Origin: Bacteroidota bacterium
Lineage (GTDB): Bacteria > Bacteroidota > Bacteroidia > Bacteroidales > VadinHA17
Direction: 5' to 3'
DNA length: 13,733 nt
Assembly (NCBI GenBank): GCA_016868515.1
Contig: VGGM01000007.1
Coordinates: forward strand, 1 to 13,733
Shown here: one piece after another, positions 1-8,491 of the stretch
Layout: each line of letters opens with the position of its first letter
Position numbering within the stretch: position 1 is the stretch's first letter
The notes under the pieces: model-generated
The model's database searches: none
What the model was told of the DNA's origin: nothing
What the model saw: the letters and a program-made list of their open reading frames with translations, nothing else
Program-made: the position numbers and the translations under genes

Positions 1-207
1 CGTTCTTACCTCAACGGAACTTCCGATATACACGAGGCCGACATCAGTTTCCAGATGAGGGTAAGGGATGCCTATATCGGAACCGCAGCCGCCGACGGCA
101 GGCTTACAATACTTAACTGTTCCTCACCCGACGGAGGTATGATGACCCCGCAGGAAATATTTGCCCTGATAGTTGATTTACTGTATGAAAAAAACCTCCT
201 GGAATAG
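1..207 (+). CDS. Thymidylate kinase-like protein, C-terminal fragment (5' end outside window)
   Basis: Frame 1 is open from the window edge to TAG at 205-207, giving the last 68 residues. The stretch DIHEADISFQMRVRDAYI, followed by a hydrophobic strand ending in NC and a terminal helix (PQEIFALIVDLL), resembles the C-terminus of dTMP kinase-like P-loop kinases. In those, a DIHE.D segment precedes a helix with VR..Y and a strand that reads like 'I.C'. Such enzymes phosphorylate dTMP to dTDP in the cytoplasm. The P-loop and substrate-binding residues lie upstream of the window, so the assignment rests on the tail alone and another nucleoside or nucleotide kinase of this fold is possible. The end overlaps the start chosen for the next gene by 23 bases, which suggests translational coupling within one operon. 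Confidence 0.55.
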   Translation, partial: RSYLNGTSDIHEADISFQMRVRDAYIGTAAADGRLTILNCSSPDGGMMTPQEIFALIVDLLYEKNLLE

Positions 208-1423
208 AATGAAATACATTGCACTGGCGTCGAGAATAATTGCCGGGATACTCTTTGTCTTCTCGGGTTTTGTTAAGGGAGTCGACCCGGTCGGCTCACA
301 AATAAAGTTCTCCGACTATTTAGCAGCGGCAGGTATGTCACTGCCCGACTCAATACTGCTCGTGGCCGCAATGTTGCTGTGCGCCATTGAATTTATTACA
401 GGGGTAATGCTCATTACAGGATCGTTGTACAAAACCGGGGTGATGCTTTATACCATTTTTATGGCAATCTTCACCCCACTTACCCTGATTCTTGCAATCT
501 TCAACCCGGTAAGCGACTGCGGATGCTTCGGCGATGCTGTTCACCTGACAAACTGGGAAACATTCTTTAAGAACCTGGTTCTTCTGATACCCGGTGCAGT
601 AATGCTGGCTGATGTACGGAAAAAAACCCGCAGCCGGCTACCGGTCATGGAATTACTTACAATATCCTCCTCCCTGCTGATCTTTGTCGCTTTTATGATT
701 ATTAACGTTGTCTGGCTGCCGGTTATTGATTTCAGGCCCTACAAGGTCGGCGTTAACCTGACAGAGGCCATGAGCATTCCTGAAGATGCACCTCAGGATA
801 TCTACAGTACAACTCTTATCTATGAAAAAGATGGAATCCGGAAGGAGTTCTCCCTCGAAAATTACCCTGCCGATGATTCGACATGGAAATTTATCGACCA
901 GAAATCGGTGCTGGTAAGAAAAGGTTATGAGCCGCCCGTGAGAGACTTTCATGTTGCAGCTTTTCAAGGGGGTGAAATCACCAATACCATTCTTTACAGT
1001 CAGGACTATTCACTGTTAATGATTTCACACAACCTGGGTAAAGCCGGAAGGAAGAACCTCGATGAGGGATTTATGAGAGGTTTCGGACTGGCGGAATCAG
1101 GGGTCGGCTTCTATGTCGTAACCTCATCACCGGCCGATGAAATAGCCAGATTCGTCAACGGTCTCCGGTTCTGCACCGCTGACGGAACCCTGTTGAAAAC
1201 AATCGTACGATCAAATCCCGGTTATCTGCTTATTAAAGAGGGAACTATCCTGGCCAAATGGTCGCCGGCATCTCTGCCTGACGATGATTGGTTCAGTTCA
1301 AATATTTCTGCAGCAGTATTGAGGAGGTCGGCAAACAGAAATGCCGCTTATGTAACATGGCTCTTCTTTTTTGTGATTGCCGGAACCATAGCCGTGATAA
1401 GATTCTCTGGTGTAAAATATTAA
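185..1423 (+). CDS. DoxX/MauE-like membrane protein with a C-terminal thioredoxin-like domain
   Basis: This 412-residue polytopic membrane protein has no established function. Hydrophobic segments lie near residues 12-34, 56-78, 84-107, 128-143 and 157-180. A soluble domain covers about 183-385 and a last membrane segment 388-407. The loop after segment three carries D111-C-G-C-F-G116, a cysteine pair typical of DoxX/MauE-type proteins, some of which take part in thiol or quinone redox chemistry. The soluble part looks like a thioredoxin fold (strand YSLLMIS near 271, helix, then LLKTIVRSNPGYLLIKEGTI at 336-355 with a cis-Pro-like NPG). It lacks a CxxC; only C330 is present. The start is ATG 185. 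TTG 173 and ATG 209 are in frame, and 209 would remove the overlap with the upstream gene. A DoxX-like gene next to tpiA is a recurrent arrangement in Bacteroidota. I infer an envelope redox or partner-binding role. Confidence 0.75.
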   Translation: MKKTSWNRMKYIALASRIIAGILFVFSGFVKGVDPVGSQIKFSDYLAAAGMSLPDSILLVAAMLLCAIEFITGVMLITGSLYKTGVMLYTIFMAIFTPLTLILAIFNPVSDCGCFGDAVHLTNWETFFKNLVLLIPGAVMLADVRKKTRSRLPVMELLTISSSLLIFVAFMIINVVWLPVIDFRPYKVGVNLTEAMSIPEDAPQDIYSTTLIYEKDGIRKEFSLENYPADDSTWKFIDQKSVLVRKGYEPPVRDFHVAAFQGGEITNTILYSQDYSLLMISHNLGKAGRKNLDEGFMRGFGLAESGVGFYVVTSSPADEIARFVNGLRFCTADGTLLKTIVRSNPGYLLIKEGTILAKWSPASLPDDDWFSSNISAAVLRRSANRNAAYVTWLFFFVIAGTIAVIRFSGVKY

Positions 1424-1441
1424 ACCTAAAAGTAATTGATA

Positions 1442-2206
1442 ATGAGACGTAAAATCGTAGCAGGAAACTGGAAAATGAATCTGAGCCTCGCCGAAGGATA
1501 CCAACTGGCTGAAAGTGTAAAATCCGAAACTAAAGTAATAAAACCGGCAGGCACCGATATCGTTTTATGCACTCCCTTTATTCACCTGAAGGGGGTTTCC
1601 GATATAGTTCAGGATTCCGGAATCGCCACCGGGGCCCAGAACTGCTCCAACGAAAAATCGGGTGCCTTCACTGGCGAAATATCCGCATCAATGATTAAAA
1701 GCGCTGGTGCCCGATGGGTAATTATCGGCCATTCCGAACGAAGATCGCTGTTCGCAGAAACCGATAACCTCGTCCTGCGCAAAACATCAGCAGCCATCGA
1801 ATCAGGACTGAGGGTTATCTTCTGCTGCGGTGAAGTGCTTGCAGAAAGAGAAAGAAATGACCACTTCAGGGTTGTAAAAAGACAACTTGATGAAGGATTA
1901 CTCGGGTTACAGGTGTCTGACTTCAGCAAAACTGTCATCGCCTACGAACCGGTTTGGGCAATTGGTACAGGTGTTACAGCTTCACCAATCCAGGCCCAGG
2001 AGATGCACGGGTATATCAGAAGCCTGGTTCAGGAGGCATACGGAACCACTGTTGCCCGTGAAACCCTGATACTGTATGGCGGAAGCTGTAAAGCTTCAAA
2101 TGCAGCCGAAATATTCTCAATGCCCGATGTCGACGGAGGTCTTATTGGAGGAGCCTCACTTAACTCCGCAGAATTCGCCGGGATAATAAGGGCAGCCGAA
2201 TTGTAA
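1442..2206 (+). CDS. tpiA: Triosephosphate isomerase
   Basis: This enzyme interconverts dihydroxyacetone phosphate and glyceraldehyde 3-phosphate in glycolysis and gluconeogenesis, in the cytoplasm. The 254-residue length is normal for the family and the motifs are complete. GNWKMN at 8-13 supplies N9 and the catalytic K11. GHSERR at 96-101 supplies H97. AYEPVWAIGTG at 167-177 holds the general base E169 and the flexible lid loop. LYGGS (211-215) and GGLIGGASL (232-240) form the phosphate-binding loops. ATG 1442 is preferred over the in-frame TTG 1436 because it gives the usual short MRRKIVAGNWK start. The gene begins 18 bases after the DoxX-like gene. Its TAA overlaps the ATG of prmA by one base (TAATG), indicating coupled translation. 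Confidence 0.98.
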   Translation: MRRKIVAGNWKMNLSLAEGYQLAESVKSETKVIKPAGTDIVLCTPFIHLKGVSDIVQDSGIATGAQNCSNEKSGAFTGEISASMIKSAGARWVIIGHSERRSLFAETDNLVLRKTSAAIESGLRVIFCCGEVLAERERNDHFRVVKRQLDEGLLGLQVSDFSKTVIAYEPVWAIGTGVTASPIQAQEMHGYIRSLVQEAYGTTVARETLILYGGSCKASNAAEIFSMPDVDGGLIGGASLNSAEFAGIIRAAEL

Positions 2207-3051
2207 TGCATTACATCGAGATCGATATTGCAATACCCGATGGTTTCCCCGATGGCAGGGAAATAGCCGTTGCATTGCTCAGCGATGATGGTCTTGACAC
2301 CTTTCTTGAAACCGATAAGGGATTAGTCACATTTGTCAGATCTGACGGTTTCTCCCGGGCCTTATTAGCCCGAAACAGACTCTTTGATATTAACGGTGAC
2401 TTCAGGTTCAGATTCAGAACCCGCAAGGTACCTGATGTAAACTGGAATGAGATTTGGGAAAAGAGCTTTAACCCGGTAATTGTCGGAGAAGATGTGGTCG
2501 TAAGAGCTCCTTTTCACAAAACTAACGGCAGTTATCGTTATGAGATTATTATCGAACCTAAAATGGCTTTCGGTACCGGCCACCACGAAACAACCGAATT
2601 AATGATGTGGCTGATGCTCAAAAATGATTTCAGAGGCAAAAGGGTGACCGACCTTGGCTGCGGAACCGGTATTCTGGCAATTCTGGCCTCACTCATGGGC
2701 GCCTCGTCGGTGACTGCAATTGACAACGACCCGCTTGCAGTCGGAAACTGTCTTGAAAATCTGAAAACAAACAACGTAAACAATGTCGATGTTGTACCTG
2801 GCGACGCCGCCTATCTGACTGACCGGAAAGAATCGTTCGATACGATTCTCGCCAATATCAACAGGAATACTCTTATCGCTGAAATGTCTACAATGGCCGG
2901 CGCCCTGCGTACCGGCGGCGTAATTCTGCTAAGTGGTTTCTATAATTCCGACAAAGAGGTAATTGCAAACTCAGCCTCAGGTGCCGGACTAAAGCTGGTG
3001 CAGTTTATTGAAAAGAACAGTTGGGTTGCGATGATGTTTGCCAAATTATAA
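2206..3051 (+). CDS. prmA: Ribosomal protein L11 methyltransferase
   Basis: PrmA is a SAM-dependent methyltransferase that methylates lysines and the N-terminus of ribosomal protein L11. The protein has 281 residues, near the usual size. An N-terminal substrate-recognition domain (about 1-85) is followed by a linker and the catalytic domain. EPKMAFGTGHHETT at 117-130 is the family signature preceding the Rossmann fold. VTDLGCGTGILAI (147-159) is the SAM-binding motif I. AIDNDPLAV (171-179) contains the acidic residue expected to contact the ribose. ILANINRNTL (214-223) is the catalytic loop corresponding to NANI in relatives, and LLSGF (241-245) closes the core. The start overlaps the tpiA stop by one base. 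The next gene begins 13 bases after the stop. Confidence 0.95.
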   Translation: MHYIEIDIAIPDGFPDGREIAVALLSDDGLDTFLETDKGLVTFVRSDGFSRALLARNRLFDINGDFRFRFRTRKVPDVNWNEIWEKSFNPVIVGEDVVVRAPFHKTNGSYRYEIIIEPKMAFGTGHHETTELMMWLMLKNDFRGKRVTDLGCGTGILAILASLMGASSVTAIDNDPLAVGNCLENLKTNNVNNVDVVPGDAAYLTDRKESFDTILANINRNTLIAEMSTMAGALRTGGVILLSGFYNSDKEVIANSASGAGLKLVQFIEKNSWVAMMFAKL

Positions 3052-3064
3052 ACAGACTATCACC

Positions 3065-6000
3065 ATGAATATCAGAACAACTACACTGGCCGCACTAATC
3101 GCTGTAACTGTCACCGCAGGTGCACAGACGGGAAAGGTATTCACCACCGAAAAGGTCTCCTTCATTGATGAAATGACCAGATTCATGGGCACCAGCCTGA
3201 ATGAAAGACAGAAAACCATACTCACGGGGTTTCTTATGCAATGGGACAGCATCACGGTAAGCGAAGAAACCAGATCGGGTATTGTGGTCGTTGCAGCCCA
3301 GATGGAGGGAAGGAACATGCGGCCCTTACCGGAATTCATAAGTTTTCTCGATGCGATATCAGCATTTTCCGGCTCCGAAAAGGGTCTGAGTATGCTTCCG
3401 GAATGGCTTAAGGGTTATTCCGGAATTGTTGTCAATCCCTCCTATACAAACAGTGAAATCGACAGGTATCTGGTAATGTCGTCACTGCTTGCGCGTGAAA
3501 ACTGTCTCTACCGCTCAAACAGTGTGAAATGGATAATAGGCGATGACAATTTTTCTTTTACGCATGATACCGTTTTCAAGCTGAATATTACCGGTTCCAG
3601 CCTTATATGCTATTCACAAAACGACAGTACAATAATATACAATGCCTCCGGAACCTATTTCCCATCAACATACGAGTTCCGGGGAAAAACGGGCAAAGTA
3701 CTGTGGGAAAAGGCAGGGTACGGTTCCAATGAAATGAGTACCGATATCTTCGACTATAAAGTCGATATGTCCCGTAACAACTTCTCAGCCGACTCGGCAA
3801 TGCTGTATCATAAAAGATTTTTTCCGGGTCCGGTTGCCGGATCACTCACCGACCAGGCTGCAAGAATCACATCACCAGGTAATGCGCTCTTTCCGAAATT
3901 CGAAACCCGTGTTAAAAAGTTCAGGATCGACAACCTTTTTCAGGATGTAAATTACGAAGGGGGACTGACATTTGAAGGGGCTACCGTAAGAGGAACAGGT
4001 GAAAAGTATTTTCCGGCCCTTCTGTCGCTCTACCGCAATGATACTCTTTATGTTGAGGTACGGTCGTCAAATTATTTGCTCACAAAGACCGGAATCAACT
4101 CACAGGAGGCAACGATGACACTCTTCCTTGAAAATGATTCCGTATTCCATTCCAATCTTGGTTTCCAGTACATGGCAGGAACGCGTGAAGTCAATTTTTT
4201 CCGTACAAGCAGCCCTGTTTCAAGAAGCCCCTATTTTAATTCCTTTCATAACCTCGATATGTACTTCGAGTATTTCTCGTGGGATATGGATGAACCTCTG
4301 ATTAAACTGTCAAGAGCAAGGGGAGCTTCAATCGGACAGGCCCAGTTCGAATCATTCTCCTTCTTCCGTTCATCCATATTCGAGAGAATGCTCTATTACG
4401 ATGACGTTCACCCCCTTTACAACCTTAAAAAGTTCGCTGAGTACTACTACTCTGAATCATTCCCCGTTACTGAATATGCTGCATGGCTGAACAAACCGGT
4501 GGAAAGTGTTACTGCTCAGTGTATTGAACTTGCAAACAGGGGATTCCTCTTCTATGACAGATCAATCGACGAGGTTACGATTAAACCAAAAGTCGACGAT
4601 TATCTAAACTCTTATGCACGACGAAAGGACTATGACGTCATCTCAATTTTCAGTGAAGTTGGCGCACCCGCCGACAACGCTGTTATCGACCTCCGGAACT
4701 TCAACCTCATAATTAACGGAGTACAGAATGTCTTCCTGAGCGACTCACAGAAAGTCGCAATATTCCCCTATGAAAACAGAATTATTGTTGAGAAGAACCG
4801 TAATTTCAGATTCGATGGTGTTGTGGTTGCCGGCCTTTTTACAGTATTCGGGCATGAATTCAGTTTCAGCTACGATAAATTCAAGATTGACCTTACCAAA
4901 ATCGACTCCATAAAAATAGCTGTCGAAACAACCGACAGGGACAATATGGGAAGACCACTTGTAAAAGAGATAAATAACCTTATTCAGCTGGGAACCGCCG
5001 AACTATTTATCGATGACCCCAATAACAAGTCGGGACGGCGAAGCCTCCAGCAATACCCCATAATCAATGCAACTACCTATTCATATATCTTCTTCGATCG
5101 TATACCCGGACTGGAAGGAATCTACCCCCAGTCAGACTACTATTTCCGCGTAGATCCGTTCACTTATGATAATATTGACCATTATGTGGCCACTGATCTT
5201 AACCTTTCAGGTGTCTTCCACGGAGGTAAAATCACACCCGAATTACGGCAAAGCCTTATAATACAAGATGATAACTCACTCGGTTTCTCAATGAATATTC
5301 CTCCCGAAGGACTTGAAATCTACGAGGGCAAGGGAAGGCTGTTTAATTTTATGAGTATGAGCAACAACGGACTGGTTGGTAACGGAAGAATTGAAAGGCT
5401 ATCAGGCGTTACACGCTCAGAGAATTTCATGCTGTTTCCCGATTCCCTCAGAACCACTGCTTCTGAATTTGCAATTACAGCCGATGCCGCCGGCACCTAC
5501 CCCAGCCTTGTTGTAAAGGATGCCGAAATCAGGTGGCTTACCGGAACCGATGAATGGATTGCCTGGAACCGGCAGGGAAAGGATTTTGAAATGTATGCCA
5601 ACAACACACGGCTCAACGGCACGATCATTCAGACCCCTGCAGGTATGACCGGCAAGGGGGTTATCGACAGACCCGATGCAAGGGTAACATCTGATTATTT
5701 CAGCTTCACAACCGGTACAATCACTGCCGACTCATCCGATTATGTACTTAAACCCCTGAGAGGTGAAGGTATCGCTTTCCTGGCAGGGAATGCCACAACA
5801 GAAATTGACTTTCCCAGACAGGAAACCCGGTTCAGACTCAATTCCGATGACTCAATGGTCAAGTTCCCTGAAATTGAGTTTATCTGTACCATGTCTGACT
5901 TCACCTATAACATGCAGACTCAGATCCTTAATATGGAGCAGAAAGGACTTTCTTCTTCAGCACTTACCCCTCCCGGTGAACTAATTCAAATCACACGCAA

Positions 6001-7549
6001 CGAGTTTGAAAAACCAACCTTCTATTCAACAAATAACCTGCGCGACACTCTCAAATTTTCAGCAAGACAGGGCTTCTACTACCTGAATGATGAGATTGTC
6101 GAGGCCGGTGGCATCAACTACATCCCCGTTGCTGACGCACTTATACAACCGGGCGACGGAAAAATCAGAATCGGTAAAAGAGCCGAAGTGAAGAGTATCG
6201 GCGATGCTGTAATAGCCGTAAACAACAGGCATATTATTCATTCTGCGTCGGTAAAAATTGCATCGGCCGTTAACTATACCGGCAATGGAGTATTTGACTA
6301 TGTCGATGAGGATGGAAATCCCAGTCCTCTCGTGTTAAGTGAAATAAAAGTCGATACACTCTCAACCAACGCAAGAGGGTATATCCCTCCGACTCAGAAT
6401 TTTATGCTGAATCCTTTCTTCTCATTCTCAGGCGATGTTATGTTGTCGGCCAGAAGAGACTTCCTGACATTTACAGGGGCCGCAGGTATAATTCACAACT
6501 GTAGTGAAATCGAGTCACTACCTGTAAAATTCAAGGCAGAAATAAACCCTGCCGCAGTAATGATACCCATTTCCGATAAACCAAGGGATATCAATGATAA
6601 TATGGTATTCTCGGCCTCATTTCTTAATACCGACTCACTTCATATCTATCCTGCTTTTCTCTCACCAAGAAAATCCTGGAGTGATTCACCACTTATAACA
6701 GCATCAGGATCAATATACTACGACAAGGCAATGGGCAGCTATAAGATTGCCAGCCTGAATAAGCTTACCGACAATGCATTACCCGAGAACATTGTTACAT
6801 TCGACAAGAACTTCTGTCTTCTCACCGGAGAAGGGAAGATAGATTTCGGGGCCAACTTTGACCTGTTAAAACTTCAGACTGCAGGCAGGACTCTTCATAA
6901 CACCGATTCCTCGAAGCTGACTGTTCAGACGCTAATGGCTCTCGATTTCTTCTTCTCAGGCGAAGCCCTTACGATCATGTCCGATGAGATCCGTCTCAAC
7001 CCATCGCTCAGACCGGTAAGCCTCAATACCGATCTCTACCGGAAGGGATTAAGCCAGATTATCGGCCCCAACGCAGCAAAAATACTGGGTGACGAACTTG
7101 CCACTTTCGGTACCGTAAGAAGCATGCCACAGGAATATGTCTTTGAAATTCTTCTGAATGATGTGACTCTGGTCTGGAATGAATACACATCCTCATTCCG
7201 GTCGGTTGGTAAAATAGGGATTGGCTTTGTCGGACAGCAACCTGTAAACCTTTACGTCGACGGATTCATCGAAATTCAGAGAAGAAGGTCCGGCGACCTT
7301 ATCGATGTATACCTCAAAGCCGATGAATCAACATGGTATTACTTCTCATACTTCCGGGGCGTAATGATGACCCTCTCTGGTAATAATGCGTATAATACCC
7401 TCATTTCCGGTGCAAAACTCAAGGATCGCAGAGATCCGAAAGCCAATGCACGAACCCCCTACACTTACATGATAGGGCAGGAAGACAGGTTCCGCAACTT
7501 CCTCAGAAGAATGAGTTCGAATGAGTTAATCGATGAGCTGCTTCAGTAA
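3065..7549 (+). CDS. Giant exported protein of unknown function (1494 aa)
   Basis: I do not recognise a named family, although the style is that of long hypothetical proteins encoded in Bacteroidota. ATG 3065 gives a good signal peptide: a short basic start (MNIR), a hydrophobic core at about 7-18 and probable cleavage after AGA near residue 20. The in-frame TTG 3038 upstream lies inside prmA and would spoil it. Residues 25-150 look mainly helical. Residues 150-460 are strand-rich. Residues 466-512 read as two helices plus a hairpin, like a small winged helix. The rest to about 1430 is dominated by short beta strands with recurring G-x-G turns (754-775, 863-882, 1034-1080, 1213-1234, 1255-1274). 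The C-terminus (1450-1494) is charged and helical. There is no lipobox, no membrane anchor and no obvious type IX secretion tail, so a periplasmic or outer-membrane-associated location is likely. A scaffold or lipid/LPS-handling role is only a guess from the beta-rich architecture. Confidence 0.85.
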   Translation: MNIRTTTLAALIAVTVTAGAQTGKVFTTEKVSFIDEMTRFMGTSLNERQKTILTGFLMQWDSITVSEETRSGIVVVAAQMEGRNMRPLPEFISFLDAISAFSGSEKGLSMLPEWLKGYSGIVVNPSYTNSEIDRYLVMSSLLARENCLYRSNSVKWIIGDDNFSFTHDTVFKLNITGSSLICYSQNDSTIIYNASGTYFPSTYEFRGKTGKVLWEKAGYGSNEMSTDIFDYKVDMSRNNFSADSAMLYHKRFFPGPVAGSLTDQAARITSPGNALFPKFETRVKKFRIDNLFQDVNYEGGLTFEGATVRGTGEKYFPALLSLYRNDTLYVEVRSSNYLLTKTGINSQEATMTLFLENDSVFHSNLGFQYMAGTREVNFFRTSSPVSRSPYFNSFHNLDMYFEYFSWDMDEPLIKLSRARGASIGQAQFESFSFFRSSIFERMLYYDDVHPLYNLKKFAEYYYSESFPVTEYAAWLNKPVESVTAQCIELANRGFLFYDRSIDEVTIKPKVDDYLNSYARRKDYDVISIFSEVGAPADNAVIDLRNFNLIINGVQNVFLSDSQKVAIFPYENRIIVEKNRNFRFDGVVVAGLFTVFGHEFSFSYDKFKIDLTKIDSIKIAVETTDRDNMGRPLVKEINNLIQLGTAELFIDDPNNKSGRRSLQQYPIINATTYSYIFFDRIPGLEGIYPQSDYYFRVDPFTYDNIDHYVATDLNLSGVFHGGKITPELRQSLIIQDDNSLGFSMNIPPEGLEIYEGKGRLFNFMSMSNNGLVGNGRIERLSGVTRSENFMLFPDSLRTTASEFAITADAAGTYPSLVVKDAEIRWLTGTDEWIAWNRQGKDFEMYANNTRLNGTIIQTPAGMTGKGVIDRPDARVTSDYFSFTTGTITADSSDYVLKPLRGEGIAFLAGNATTEIDFPRQETRFRLNSDDSMVKFPEIEFICTMSDFTYNMQTQILNMEQKGLSSSALTPPGELIQITRNEFEKPTFYSTNNLRDTLKFSARQGFYYLNDEIVEAGGINYIPVADALIQPGDGKIRIGKRAEVKSIGDAVIAVNNRHIIHSASVKIASAVNYTGNGVFDYVDEDGNPSPLVLSEIKVDTLSTNARGYIPPTQNFMLNPFFSFSGDVMLSARRDFLTFTGAAGIIHNCSEIESLPVKFKAEINPAAVMIPISDKPRDINDNMVFSASFLNTDSLHIYPAFLSPRKSWSDSPLITASGSIYYDKAMGSYKIASLNKLTDNALPENIVTFDKNFCLLTGEGKIDFGANFDLLKLQTAGRTLHNTDSSKLTVQTLMALDFFFSGEALTIMSDEIRLNPSLRPVSLNTDLYRKGLSQIIGPNAAKILGDELATFGTVRSMPQEYVFEILLNDVTLVWNEYTSSFRSVGKIGIGFVGQQPVNLYVDGFIEIQRRRSGDLIDVYLKADESTWYYFSYFRGVMMTLSGNNAYNTLISGAKLKDRRDPKANARTPYTYMIGQEDRFRNFLRRMSSNELIDELLQ

Positions 7550-7576
7550 ATCTGCAACAGGAAACTCAATGTGGTA

Positions 7577-8278
7577 ATGCAACTCTTCTACTCCGGAAAT
7601 ATCGACCATGGGTACTGCTCCTTCTCAGGTGAGGAATCGCGACATATTATAAAGGTACTTAGAATGTCAAAAGGTGATCCTATTATGGTAACCGATGGCC
7701 GTGGCAACCTCGGAAAGGGTATCATCAGCGAAACCGACCCTGCAGGTTGTACAGCCATAATTCATGAGGTGACAACCGGAAGTGATACCCGTAATTACAG
7801 GCTCCACATCACTATTTCACCTCTGCAGAACAGTGAACGGCTCGACTGGTTTGTGGAAAAGGCAACCGAAATAGGCATCGATGAAATAACACCGGTAATC
7901 AGCAGGTACTCGGCAAGGAAAGTGGTTAACACCGCAAGACTCAGAAGGCTGGCACTATCAGCAATGAAACAATCGCTTAAAACACAACTGCCGGTTATCA
8001 ACGAGCCTCTCTCCTTCAGTAACATTGTTAAAATGGAGCATGCCGGCATGAAAATGATAGCATGGTGCAGAGCACCTGGGAAAAACATCATAAAATCAGT
8101 ATACTCCAAAAGCAGAAGTGCCGTAGTTTTAATCGGGCCGGAAGGTGATTTCTCACCCGAAGAGGTCAGCGAGGCAGAAGAAGCCGGTTTTATCCCGGTT
8201 TCCCTTGGCAAATCCCGTCTCCGAACAGAAACGGCAGGTATTATTGCCTGCCACGCCATCTGTTTCATGAATCACTGA
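7577..8278 (+). CDS. rsmE: 16S rRNA (uracil-1498-N3)-methyltransferase
   Basis: RsmE methylates N3 of U1498 in the decoding region of 16S rRNA, using SAM, as a homodimer of the SPOUT superfamily. The protein has 233 residues. An N-terminal PUA-like domain carries HIIKVLRMSKGD (23-34) and a DGRGN turn (40-44). The SPOUT domain follows, with EKATEIGIDEITPVIS at 94-109, KQSLKTQLPV at 131-140 and the trefoil-knot SAM site formed by LIGPEGDFSPEE (185-196) and LGKSRLRTETAG (210-221). ATG 7577 gives the normal short MQLFYS start; GTG 7571 is in frame but adds only two residues. It starts 27 bases after the giant gene. Its stop lies 3 bases from the stop of the converging small ORF, leaving no room for a terminator between them. 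Confidence 0.96.
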   Translation: MQLFYSGNIDHGYCSFSGEESRHIIKVLRMSKGDPIMVTDGRGNLGKGIISETDPAGCTAIIHEVTTGSDTRNYRLHITISPLQNSERLDWFVEKATEIGIDEITPVISRYSARKVVNTARLRRLALSAMKQSLKTQLPVINEPLSFSNIVKMEHAGMKMIAWCRAPGKNIIKSVYSKSRSAVVLIGPEGDFSPEEVSEAEEAGFIPVSLGKSRLRTETAGIIACHAICFMNH

Positions 8279-8281
8279 AAA

Positions 8282-8491
8282 CTATTCCCCATCCATCCGG
8301 CCTGCTTCTATCCTCAGCAGCAAACCCTCAACCAGGGCGTCGGGCGCCGATGGCTCAACCATCGAAAGAGCGGTAATAACATCGGAAAACAACTGCCCGA
8401 AACCCCATGCATCGTCATAAATATCAGTATTCCTGACATCTATGTCGGATAGTCTCACGTATGGTGGTAATGTGGCAGAAGCAGGTATCAT
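8282..8491 (-). CDS. Small acidic protein downstream of the sigma factor, function unknown
   Basis: The ORF encodes 69 residues with 12 acidic and 4 basic side chains, no membrane segment and no cysteine. Visible features are a proline-containing start (ATLPPYVRLSDIDVR), an acidic-aromatic stretch DIYDDAWGF (23-31) and a C-terminal amphipathic helix APDALVEGLLLRIEAG (49-64). This last part loosely resembles the 'P..l...ll.RI' helix seen in some anti-sigma proteins, but that is weak. It lies 48 bases after the ECF sigma gene on the same strand, so the two are likely cotranscribed. The frame is closed by TGA at 8504-8506, so ATG 8491 is the only plausible standard start. An upstream ATG at 8507 in another frame would join it if the A8 run were one base shorter. 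It could be a small sigma-factor regulator, a remnant, or a chance ORF. Confidence 0.5.
   Translation of the reverse strand: MIPASATLPPYVRLSDIDVRNTDIYDDAWGFGQLFSDVITALSMVEPSAPDALVEGLLLRIEAGRMDGE

Noticed and set aside
3038..3064. TTG 3038 as start of the giant protein
   Set aside because: It would overlap prmA and put nine polar residues before an otherwise standard signal peptide; ATG 3065 is better.
7795..8268. 157-residue ORF on the - strand
   Set aside because: It lies wholly antisense to rsmE, whose motifs are complete. Its residues read as the mirrored codon bias of that gene, with no domain or start context.
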